A DNA stretch of 64,000 bases from Cadophora sp. MPI-SDFR-AT-0126 (Eukaryota > Ascomycota > Leotiomycetes > Helotiales > Ploettnerulaceae): positions 1,302,001 through 1,366,000 of the forward strand of contig JAGMVK010000002.1 in the NCBI GenBank assembly GCA_020747065.1. The letters run 5' to 3'. Shown piece after piece: positions 23,596 through 34,428 of the stretch (positions within the stretch are counted from its first letter, which is position 1; each line of letters begins with the position of its first letter). The notes beneath the pieces were generated by a model. It was given only the letters and a program-made list of their open reading frames with translations, did no database searches and was not told the DNA's origin. The position numbers were made by a program, and so were the translations under genes.

Positions 23596-24962
23596 TCACA
23601 GCACCAATCGCCCTGGCTCAGCCTCCAGAACAGTCTTCACTCTGTCTAGGAATATCTGTGCCCTCTTCTCTTCTCCCTTGGGCACAGTCAGACTAAAGAC
23701 GTTTACTGTGTTTGAGAGGCCTGGTAGAGGCTTCCCGCCCAATCTCGTCGGAGCAGCCTTCTTTCCGGACAATATGTCAATAATATCGCTCCTCTGTGCG
23801 GGAGTTTTCGCGAATGTCGCTGGAGGAGCAGAAGATGGCAAAGCCGTGATCTGAGGGAGAAAAGTACCTCGAACACCAGACGCAGGGGTGACTTTGTCGA
23901 GACCGAGAACGGAGTTAAAGAGGTCGTCTGCAGTTGGCTTGTAGGACTTCGATCGTGGGAGGTCGTCGTTTGCTACTTCTGTCGCACGGGCGATGAAGGT
24001 CGACAGTGGCATGAAGACGCCAAGTGTGCTCTGGATCCGCTTCTGTACTTCCAGTACTGCCTTCATCGATATCGGTACTGCAATTTCCAGATCCTTGACG
24101 GGTTCTGGAGCTGTTGCGGGGGCTGCAGCTTTTTCTGCTGCCGCCGGCTTAGGAGCTGGTGCTGCGAGCTTGATGTTGCTCAGGTCGAGGTGGCTTAATT
24201 TGGAGATCTTGCTAGACAACTCGGCAGGGTAGGAAGAGGAGATTGTCCCTAAGTAGGCAAGAACGTCGCCCTTCAGTAGACGATTGTTGGGCCCTGATGG
24301 AGTCATCTCTTCGATTTTGGAGGGGTCGATGCCGTGCTCGTGCATGAGGTGCTCGACTGAGGGGAGGAGTGGGTACGTCTGCTTCTTCGCCGGACCTGAA
24401 GACTTCTTTGCTGGAGCAGAAGAAGACTCTGGAGTTGATGCTTTCGAAGAAGGAGCTTCAGATTTGGACTCTGCTGGTGCGGTTTTGGATTCCTCTTTTG
24501 GAGGAGCCGAGCTTGAGCTCTCTTCGGCGGGTATTTCGAGAGTGCTGAGATCGTCGTCTGGTTCTGCGAGAACACCAATTCGATCGCCCACTTTGATTCC
24601 TTTCGTTCCATTACCTTGTAAGATCTTTGCCATGATCCCATCGTCCTGGGCTTCCACGTCCATAGATGCCTTGTCGGTCTCAATCTCCAGCAGGATGTCA
24701 CCCGCTGAAAACGAATCCCCCTCCTTGACTGCCCACTTTGCGATATTGCCTTCGGTCATCGTAGGTGATAAAGCTGGCATGGTGAAATTCTGAGCGGCGA
24801 GACATGCTGTCGACGTGCGGAAACCTGCCAATCCATCAGTAAGTCGTTCCGCGAATAATTTGTTGAAAGGTTGGGATGCGCACCTCGAGCAGACGCATCC
24901 TGTCGTAGCTGCCTCGACGTGAGTCTCGCGGATAGACGGCAAGCTGTCGCAAAAGATGCCAT
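23596..24962 (-). CDS. pdx1: Pyruvate dehydrogenase complex E3-binding protein (component X)
   Basis: Mitochondrial matrix protein that tethers dihydrolipoamide dehydrogenase (E3) to the E2 core of the pyruvate dehydrogenase complex. Two exons: 24962-24884 and 24824-23596, with a 59-nt intron; 435 residues. The presequence is MASFATACRLSARLTSRQLR with Arg/Ser and no acids. The lipoyl domain follows, with the lipoylated lysine in ETDKAS (Lys78). Then come an Ala/Pro/Ser/Lys linker, the peripheral-subunit-binding domain (about residues 195-237, LMHEHGIDPSKI and NNRLLKGDVLAYL), a second Ala/Pro linker and a C-terminal part of about 170 residues lacking the E2 acyltransferase HxxxD motif. That combination identifies component X rather than E2. 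It is divergent from the mitochondrial membrane protein gene at 25225. Confidence 0.93.
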
Positions 24963-25224
24963 GGCTGTGAGGACAATCGGTGCTCAATTGAGCTTTCGTA
25001 GGAGGAGTTGGGCGCGAGGTTCAAGAATCTCGAGATGCTTGGAGTGTTGAGACCCACCAAAATCCACCGTCGCGCTAGGACGGCGACTTTCGCCGACTCT
25101 CCGATGCGGCTACAATTTTTGGACAACAACTCTTGAAGTTAATAGAGACAATTTTCTCCCAGGTAGGCATTGACTCAGATCTTCTTCAGGCTTGTATTGT
25201 TTTACTAATAATTGAATTGTATAG

Positions 25225-26211
25225 ATGTCTGCTTTCTCAAGGGGTTGCCTATTGCGGCACCAATGTGCATTCAAAACTCCCCGAACAGCTCACTTCTTCC
25301 TACCCACGAAATATCAACAGCCTCGATGCTTTTCCTCTTCGACTCTTTTGCAAGCAGCGAAGCAAGTGCGACCTTCGCAGCCTGTAAAGAAAGTTGTACC
25401 AAAGAATAAATCCTCCAGTGCACCTATCAAGGCTTCAATTTCAGCGAAAGCTCCCACAACAGCTTCCCCTCTAGTCTACAAGTCCTACGCCTTAAGTCTA
25501 GCAGAGAAGACACATCCTACGCACCTTTACGAAGCTCCCTCACATACTGTTTACATGCTGACATGCTATGGGACGGCTGGCTTCTGCTTTACGTATGCCG
25601 CGATCAGTTTCTGGAGCAATTACATGCTCGCACCTCCGGATCTAGCCACATGGGTGCCAGTCGCATTGGGAGGAGTCAGCTTTTTAATGGCCTGTCTCGG
25701 TGGCTGGTTAGTTCTGGGACCTACCCGCTTGGTGAAGAGCCTCGTTGCAGTGCCTCGAAATGTTCAAATGATCAAGGGGGGACTTGCCAAGCCAGGAGAC
25801 GGCTCGATAGTGCCTGAGCTACAAATTGAGGTGGAGCTGAAGAAGATGTTTCCCGTGCCCTTCTTCCCACGGCGAAAATTCTACGTTAAGCCAGAGGAGA
25901 TCGAGCTGTCGCATCGATTTGTGCCGGTCAATAAGAGGATCAGTATACAGGAATCGCGAGAGAGGGCGAAGCTGGAGGCTATGGAGAAAGCACGGCTGTT
26001 GGAGTATGAGCGAAACCATATATTGACTTCGCCGTTCAGGAGGATGAGCCAGTTGACTTTCAAGATGTTTACCGAGTTGAAGAGGGTCTGGACTAGAGAG
26101 GGAATGATGAGAGTGGACATCCAGAACCAGAGATATAAAGTTGATATCTCAGGAGGATGGGCACTGGAGGGAGGTAGAGCCTTAGACCGATTGGCTAAGA
26201 TCAAGGCATAA
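25225..26211 (+). CDS. Mitochondrial inner-membrane-type protein, two transmembrane helices
   Basis: 328 residues in one coding exon. The N-terminus is rich in Arg, Ser and hydroxylated residues with almost no acids up to residue 90 (for example PRCFSSSTLL), a mitochondrial presequence pattern. Two hydrophobic segments at about 109-131 and 142-163 form a hairpin. A soluble C-terminal domain rich in Lys/Arg/Glu follows (helical around SIQESRERAKLEAMEKAR). The layout recalls the TMEM186/TMEM223-type respiratory-assembly proteins, but I cannot assign it. The ATG is immediately preceded by TATAG, and 25163-25224 has all the marks of a 62-nt leader intron (GTAGG, CTAAT branch, TAG). The start is only 262 bases from the divergent pdx1 start. 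Confidence 0.82.
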   Translation: MSAFSRGCLLRHQCAFKTPRTAHFFLPTKYQQPRCFSSSTLLQAAKQVRPSQPVKKVVPKNKSSSAPIKASISAKAPTTASPLVYKSYALSLAEKTHPTHLYEAPSHTVYMLTCYGTAGFCFTYAAISFWSNYMLAPPDLATWVPVALGGVSFLMACLGGWLVLGPTRLVKSLVAVPRNVQMIKGGLAKPGDGSIVPELQIEVELKKMFPVPFFPRRKFYVKPEEIELSHRFVPVNKRISIQESRERAKLEAMEKARLLEYERNHILTSPFRRMSQLTFKMFTELKRVWTREGMMRVDIQNQRYKVDISGGWALEGGRALDRLAKIKA

Positions 26212-29200
26212 GTCTACTTTTGTGTCCCATGACAAGTGCACAATAATGTATGTATCAATATCGAACAATTTCTGCTATGTTTGAACGAGGAACAGATATT
26301 GAGCGAGGCGATTCCAACTTCATGCGCAGGTCAACTGTTTGAATGATACAGCAGCTCGTATATATCGACTCATAAAAGTGTGCTGGTCAAGACTGGCGAA
26401 TCTCGGCCTGGTTCTAGCATCATCGTTTGTGCGTAAAGCTTTAAATGGGGCCTTGTATGAGACTTTCGCGAAACAGTCCATCAATTTGCATATTGGACCT
26501 CAAAAAGACAAGGCCCTCGAAATACAAAACTTCATGCGGTGCTATAACTCGCCAGACTATCAATCTGTTTTCAACATCTTGTCGATCGGGTCTGCAATTT
26601 CAGCAAGAGGACGTCTCGACACAAGTTTTCAGGACGACCAGAAAGTATATGGCGGCACAGCCTTGCACTGAATCAGGACTGGACTCCGGGTTTCAAGTTC
26701 ACAAGACTCCAGAAGTCAAGATTGAGGAGCTATTTGTTGCTTCCGAGGTCATCGTCGCTGTGATATCTCTGGCACCATCGGTGGGTAACGGTGTAAGAAA
26801 CTGTACGACTTCTGGAATTCCGCGCAAGCCATCCCGAAGGATGGCTGAACCATTGTCAAACCACCGAACGACAGTTTTCATATCATCGATGATATTCACG
26901 AAAAGCTTGATCAATGCAGCTTTACCCACGGACATGTTCTGCTATTCATGCAGAGTTGGAATCATGAGCTGAGAGCACTCAGACACTTGAGTAGATGATT
27001 GCTGAGTCTCATCCTTGTTCGGCGGCTAGGAACAGGCCGTGGAGGACATGGGCTGCCATCAGTTTTGCATAGAATGGGAGTGAACTGAGGATATGAGAAG
27101 GCATTCTAGAAACGGTGGAGTCGAGTCAAAACTGCTGGTGTATCAAAGTTTGCTAATGAACAGTAGTCAATCTTAGCAGCAGGACATAGCGACTATCTCT
27201 CAAAGAGTAGCGGCGCTCTTACAGCAGCGGTCCCAAGACACCACAACTTGCGTATCTACCAGTAGTCGAGACATAGACGACCACGTCGAGGTTTTGATAG
27301 TTGAATGTCGAAAAACTGCTGCAGATACCAAAAGTCCCCTCGCCCGTTCTGAGAATGGACAAGGCCGTGACTCAATTGTCAAGTGGACTTAATGCCGCTT
27401 CTCGCTTGGATTGGTATCAGCGACTCAATTCATTGCTATTTTTACCCACGGCGGCTTGGATTTGCAAATTATCGGAGCCGCAGAGCTGTATGCCCGCATT
27501 CGTGTTGATGGTCTGCCTTCCGGGAACTGAGTGTTACGTGCGCCAACACTCCTACCTCTATGGCCATAAAATACTCATCATTTCACCATCTGTCATCTAC
27601 CTTACCATCTATCTCTCCTCAATACTCTTAGATCCCAACACCCTCGTCTCCTCAGATCCCCAATCCCCACCTCCCAAATCCTCATCTTTCTGCTGCACGC
27701 TTGTTCTCGCCTAATTGTTTACATCCAACTCGCTTCCCAATCGATCGCACCACTCGTCGCATCAGTCTACTCAGCACTTCGCTATCGCTCAACAATCGCC
27801 TACATAGAGAGAAGCGCAACTGTGACGTGCAACAAAGTTTGAAGAAGTAACCAAAGAAAAGATAGGAGCTGGGAGAGAGGGAGGAAGTGACGGGAAAGCG
27901 TAAGTGTCGAAAAATTGGTTTGGAAGGTTCGCAATGGGATGGAGAACTTGTGTATAGATCCTGTCATTGGTTGAGCTTGTATGTGTATGTATGACATGCA
28001 CGTGGGTTCTTGAATTCGGCTTTGCGGAGGGATATAGGCAATGTTATGGGATGGATTCGGGGAGGGAGAGAATGTGAATTGCAGTATGAAGGCATCGTGG
28101 AAGACCTAAACAGGTGCTATTGACAGTATAAGGAGTTGTGGTAGTGAGATGGTGAGATGTGAGTATAGAGATGGATTTGTACCTACGAGGTACAGAAAGT
28201 AAACCCAAAATTGCTCGGAAAGCAAACGATCCCAACAGTTACTTCGGGGAAACATTAATCCACAATATTGATATATCTCTCCACATCTTCGTGCCTTGGT
28301 CGTGAGCTGGCTATGATGAAAGACTTTTTCAATTCTCGTAAACTCGACAGTGTGGTGAGTAGTTTCACTTTGCAAGCAATGCCTCATGCCTCCTCCACTG
28401 CCTCTGATGCACAATTGCCCATTTACACGCCAGGAGTAGGCATGTCGCATAGCACCTCTCACATCACTGCTAATAGCTCACATCGTCCATCGCCGGTGCC
28501 GCGATCGATGCCCCTTTTCATCTAAAATTCTCTTCTCCTCAGCTGGTTGATACCTTCACAACTTGCCAACACATTCTATCCACATCCCATATCCAAGAAG
28601 ACCCCACATCACGTATACGTTCAAAGCCAGCAAGCCATTACCTCGGTCATACTTTGTAAGCATAACAATCCTATGTCGAAAGTCGTACGTAGAGGATGCA
28701 CGATCTCATCGCGATCTCAGATTTGAAGTCGGTTAAGCGGGACTGTTGATATAGCTCCGGCGTTGAGTAAACATGCCAATACCGAGCACCAATGGCAGCG
28801 TCAACGCCGGAAATTGCTTTTGGCGAGTGAATACTGGAGAACGAGAGCCGGTGGAGAGTTGGTATTGTAGTGGGTGGGTATACATGTAGCCAGGGGTTCG
28901 CGGTTTGGGTGGAGTAACTTGCTAGGAAGAGCCTCCTTCGTCTGAGCAGCGGTCTTCTAACCATCTAGTATTCATTCCTCACCTGGGTAGTACATTGCAG
29001 TCCCAGAGTACCATGTAGCTGAGGTGACGGTGAGTAAACACCCCTTTCTCGGCAGCGTAGGTCACCTTCTTGCTTGCTGGCTTGTGATTGCAGTTAACTT
29101 GTCCAGGACTACGCCTCAATAGGAAGGGCGAAGAGAGGACGAGAATCTTGAGTAGGAATCTCCGACGACATCCCCGAATCCATCAAAACCCGAGCCTCCT

Positions 29201-32200
29201 GACCGTCTCGACATCCCTCCCGGCCTAGCAGACCGTACACAAGGCAGGGTAGTAGATCAGGGCGAACGAAGGTCCCTGAACGATTGGGTTCAGCCACTGC
29301 CGGCAAACCAGACAAGAGATAGAGTTCTCAGACCGATGAGAAGACAAGCAAGCAAGCGCTGAACATCTGGTTCAAGACGCGACGATCACTAACGGTGAAC
29401 CTAGACGGGTGGCCTATGATAACCAGTCCCTGAGAATTCAGGGTCCATCTGAACGATTTTTTCCCGTCCACAGCCTAGCGATCTAGCAAGCCTCACCTTG
29501 CCTTTCACACATGCCAAGCTATCAACAACGAAACCCCACTTGGTCTCGGGAGATGAGCTGTACAAAAGCCAATATGAAAGGAACGAAGCTATTCAGACAT
29601 TCAAAGCTATAGAACAAGATATGAGACAGAGCAAATGACGTAGTTTTTGGGGTCCACGACGTGTCAACTGCCTAGGTTGATCCCCGCAATGGGACGTTGG
29701 TGGGGTATCGGGCATGAAGCAAGAGGGATCTCAGGGACGAGGCACGGAAAGCTATTACCCACCTGCCACCAATAACGGAGATCGTGGGGAGGTGTTTGCA
29801 TTTGCGTTTCAATTCGATGTGTTTGACCTGAGTTGATTCGTGATAAGGGTTGGAGTGACGTTGGACTGCGTCTCGCCTGGGTTTCTACGGCCTTGGCCGG
29901 ATCAATCGAGGTCCTGCCTGAGTAACGTGATGCGGATATATATTCGTGAAGTTTTGTAGGTAGACCAATCGCTTGAACTGGTGTCTGGGGCGGGGTTGTT
30001 ACAGGTGGTTTGTTGAATATGACTTCATTGTACGTCGACTGATACCCTGTGAAGTTTAGATGCTGAGTCAAAACGAGGCTCCTGACTCGGTTTATCCCAC
30101 GTTTCTGGAAGCACTCGCTGATCGTCGATTCCCCCACCTGTAGATCCACTCCAAACGAGAGTTGTGCTGTAGCTGTCTAGCACCAGTTACGGAGAGTAGG
30201 ACCGTCGCTTGACTCTCCTACTATCCTTTCCTATTCTTTCACCCTTCCCCTCATGTTGGCAGATCCGTGATTTACCCGACTGGAGATCAATTGTCGTTTT
30301 CACTCAAAGTGCCGATGAAACGACGGTGAGGAACGTCGACCCCCAGTCATCGAGACACACAAACATGCTCGCTCATGATGTCTTCAAAAGCGTTTCGATA
30401 CGAGCAGGGATAAGAATGTAACCTGGTCTGAAAGAGCGGCATCGGATCTAAGCTACCATCTCTTGGTGCTAGCTCGATACTGAGTCCGGGTCTTAGTGAG
30501 GCAGGAAGCTCCCTCGAGTTCGCGTCGGATGACTTTCTTGATGAAGCGCATATGCCGCCAGGATGAGGCCAGGATTTTAGCGTTCTGTGATGTGCATCTG
30601 AGTGCACGGAGCAATTATGATAAGGAAATAAGGTTTTTGCTGGCCCAAAGAGGGGACCATGGAGGGGCAGAGGAGGCAGGGTGGCATTGGAAGGGTCCAA
30701 ATTTGCAACCCCTCACTCACCGCCATAAGCTACCGCTGTCAAAACAGACTTCACGATGTAAGGCGCGCGCCTCTCATGGTGGTGATGTGGTTTACGAGTA
30801 CAGATCAGACTTCCATTCGCCATCACAATGCATAATGGAAAGTGTAGATGGAATGGTCGCCCCACTGCGAAGTTTCATGGAGATATGTCCGTACCGTATG
30901 TATGTACGACGCACTTCATTGGAATCGAATCAGAGACCTCCGAGACTTCCGAATGCTGGAGGTGGGAAGCAAATATCGAGATGTGGCCGATTCAGATGCA
31001 AGCTTGGGAATAGAGTCAGGTGTGTGTATTTTTGACCTGGGTTAGGTGTTGATGCCATGGAATAATGCTGGGCCCATTCCCTATTGTCCCGCCGGCCAAC
31101 CCCACACTGGATAGATTGGTGGTGGTGATGTGGGAGATGGAATGCTGCAGATTCCATCCAAACCAGACCAATGACTGGCATGCATATAGAACCTCGGTAG
31201 TCCACATTGAGTATTCCATTGTCGAATAGTGGTCTGCGATGCGGCCAAACGGCGTCATAGTTCTTTTTCTTTCACACCGTTCACTCTCTGGTAAGTGCGT
31301 CTGGAGTTGCGCAACTCTGCAGCGTGAATGATTGCACTTGGCATGATTGATGAACGTCTAAAATCAGAACACATTCGAGCTGAAATAGCCAGCCACCCTA
31401 AGCCTACAGGTTGCACACGCAAGACTGACAAGACTGACCAATTTTCCATAATAATCACTGGGCTGACACCTGACAGCTGACAGAGGGCACTTTATTTCGA
31501 AGTGGGTGTTGAGACTCGGATCAGGAATGCAGAGGATTGGGAGGGTTTCGGCTGACCTCACCCACGCCGGGCTTGAGGCTGATTCGGCTGTCTCGTATCT
31601 CTTACCTGTGAACTTGCCCGAGGATGCTGTTGTTGGTGGTGGTGTGTATGAAAGGGCATTGAGTGTGGCGAGGAAGACCGAGTGTAGGAATTTGATATTG
31701 AAGCGGTGAGCAAAGAATGTGAGTCTGGCCCGGCCATGAAGGTGTCGTGATGGCATGTCGACGCCCTCCCCGCCTCTGCCTCCAGTCCCAAAGTTGGCGG
31801 CGACGAGGTCCTTTTCGCGGGGGGTCGAAGACAGGTATCGAAATCTCTGGCCTGATTGGCGAGCATGTTGGAGATTTGAAGGCTTTTCTACAGGCCATCG
31901 CGGCTGGCGGTCGATTTCGTGGGCTTCGAAATTCTATTTGCCTCTGGCTTGTGAGACAATGAGACTCGACCCCTCCAAGACCAAGACCAAAAGCCAAATG
32001 CAGATGCAGACGCAATGCAGGCTTGACCCGGCATGCATGTCACAGGAGCCAGTCAGCGTGATGGTGAGCCCAGCGGCCTTCACCCCACTGACCAGGATCA
32101 TCCAACTCAGGCCGAAGAGGCAATCTCAAGAACAGCCTGTTGATGTCGTCGATCGTGCTGGACGACGGCGGTGACAGTCGGGATAGTGTCATTGAATGGA

Positions 32201-33116
32201 CCAAGAGGGCAAAGAGAGAAATTGGCGCGACTCACACCGCGTATTGAGAGTGTTTGGCGAGGTCTGGTTGGAGCATGAGATGAGGGAGGATGTGCCGATG
32301 ATTTAAATTCTTAATATCCCACTCCTACATAGATAGATGTGCCTTGCTGCCGCACCTGGTTTTGGTGTTTGTGTTGACAGGTCTGAGTAGGTTGAAGCGA
32401 AGGAACGGCAAATGGCAGGCGCAGGCGCAGGCAGACCCAGGACGGTGGTGGTAATTAATTGCTGCATTTGTAAAATCCAAAGTGCGCAGCTGAGCTGAAG
32501 ACATGAAAATTTGCAGATTTCCAGAAGTGAGCGGCGTGTAATCAGCAGTTTGTTGACTGGATTTGCGAGTAGCGTTGTCTATCATGACGCAGAGATGCAA
32601 GTCAAGTGTCGAGGACGACGGGCCGAGGAGGGATTAACTGAATTGACACAAGGTCGATCCTTCCCCTGAAGAAAAGTTAGGGTTTTGGTTTTACCTAGTC
32701 AACATCCCACTATCAATCACTATCGCTATCGTTGACAAGAAGCGGTTATCCAACTATCAGGCAAGTGGCCGATATCGATAGATCTGGCTGGCTGGCTGGC
32801 TAGTAGTATGATACAGCATTACGAAGAAGTTTCGGGTATGATATCAACAATTAGAAGCAGTTAAATCCTGTCTATATCGACCAGATATGTACAAGCAGAG
32901 CAGAACAGAAAAGAATATCCCCTGTCAAATCAATTAGCGAGAATAGGCACGGGTAGGTTCAGGGAGTCGAGCTTCAGGGTTGTTAGCAGGATCACGACAT
33001 CTTTATTCAGGGTTCACCTCCACTTTACCCACTGTATCTCGCTAACAAACGCTATTTTGCTTGTCGTACTCCACTGTTCAAGCACAGACACCGGCGCTAC
33101 TGCTTCTGCTGCCTCT

Positions 33117-33136
33117 GATTTGATTTGATTTGATTT
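33117..33136. repeat. GATTT x4 microsatellite
   Basis: Four perfect copies of GATTT in intergenic DNA. Confidence 0.9.
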
Positions 33137-33305
33137 GCCCGCATCGTCAACTTGCACCCGAAATTGGGATATCATCCCATGCTCTGGTCTGGTCTGCAAA
33201 ACAAAGCCGCTCTCAGCGCACTGCTCACCACTCACACACTCGTTACATTCCTCCCTCCTTACAGTACCTACCTTGAGGACTACCTGACTGATTGAGTGAG
33301 TGACT

Positions 33306-33325
33306 GTCAGTCAGTCAGTCAGTCA
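33306..33325. repeat. GTCA x5 microsatellite
   Basis: Five perfect copies of GTCA upstream of the leucine-rich-repeat gene. Confidence 0.9.
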
Positions 33326-34428
33326 TCACACAAAGTCATCAACACCACCCTCTCACGCTCACGCTGCCTGCCTTTCTCTATTCGGCCTCATCCGTTCCCT
33401 GCCGTTGCCGTGGCCGATCGTAAAACCACCCTACCCACCACCTACCCACCCTCTCTGCCGCCGCACCGTGATACCACTACATTTCTTCTCCTCGTCTTTT
33501 CTCCAATACTCGCATACTCACTCTACTTTATTGTATTGTGCGTGCGGCGCCTGCATCTATCTGCAAAGCACTCGAGAAGACAGGGAAGAGGACATAGGAC
33601 GCATATCATCCTGGCCTGGTTCAAACTGCCTGCTGCACTAACCAACAGAGTGGATGCTTGAGCCAGCCTGTGGACGAACGAGATAGCCAGCCCAACCTCG
33701 CTCTGCATACACCTGCATGAGCAGACAAACTCGCCGTGAAAGCCACCCATCTCCACTAACATCCACTATTATTGGCCCGCCCCGAGACACAGCGAGCGAA
33801 AGAGACAGAGAGGGGACCAAAGTGCTGGAGAAACGAAGGGACTTTTGCTACATGTCGTCGGCCTCTTAACTTCCTCTTCCGTCCTCTTCTTATTCTGCTT
33901 TTGTCACCATTGCTCCAGAGTGTTTGTGCTTGGAGCTGTGTTGCTCACGGTGCTCAGCACGATCACAGCCTCATCTCTTTCTCTAGGTACGTACGCATCC
34001 CTCTCTCCCACTCTCGCACCGTCGGTCGCCTCATCTGCTTCGTGCCGCTGTGTTATGCACCCCTCCGTCGTGCTCAGGAGCGTGTTAGACTCTATTGCGA
34101 ATGTCACAGGCCGCGCATAGAACATCGAGACGCAGTATTGACAAGGAGGCCGACACCAATTCGCCGACTGCTTCGTCCTTCTTTGCTCTCTTCAGCTTTC
34201 CGTTCTTGTCACCCAAGCCGAATTTCAAACTGATCTAATGTTGTGTTACCTCTAGACCGCCTCGCCCTCCTTCCCTCCTCCTCTCTTCCCCTACCTTGAG
34301 TCGCACCTCTATCACACGAGCCGCTCCGAAGTTGAGATACAAGGCAGTGGGTAGCCTTCTCAACGTGTTGTGTCTGCCGAAGGGCTTTAGACTTCCTACA
34401 CGCTTGCAATAAACCACATGCATCCTCA

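Larger units (their letters stand above)
26212..34428. other. Eight-kilobase gene-poor region
   Basis: No complete gene could be supported on either strand. At 26339-27380 several unconnected readings look protein-like (plus 26339-26671; minus 26935-26699; plus about 27205-27390), which may be remains of one decayed gene. From 27.4 to 34.4 kb, ORFs are short, overlap in opposite directions and show no motif. Simple repeats occur at 32787-32803 (GGCT), 33117-33136 (GATTT x4) and 33306-33325 (GTCA x5). The last kilobase is C/T-rich with possible leader splice sites and is probably the promoter and leader of the gene at 34429. Confidence 0.5.

Noticed and set aside
24284..24793. 169-codon plus ORF antisense to pdx1
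   Set aside because: Shadow of the Ala/Ser/Lys-rich linker of pdx1.
29664..30149. 161-codon minus ORF whose start slightly resembles a Tc1-type helix-turn-helix (GESTISECFQKRGINR)
   Set aside because: GTG start, no DDE catalytic motif, no terminal inverted repeats or TA duplication found nearby.
30496..31035. 179-codon plus ORF
   Set aside because: GTG start, overlapped by several other ORFs, no motif.
32787..32803. GGCTGGCTGGCTGGCTA short tandem
   Set aside because: Only four copies of a 4-mer; not listed as a separate feature.
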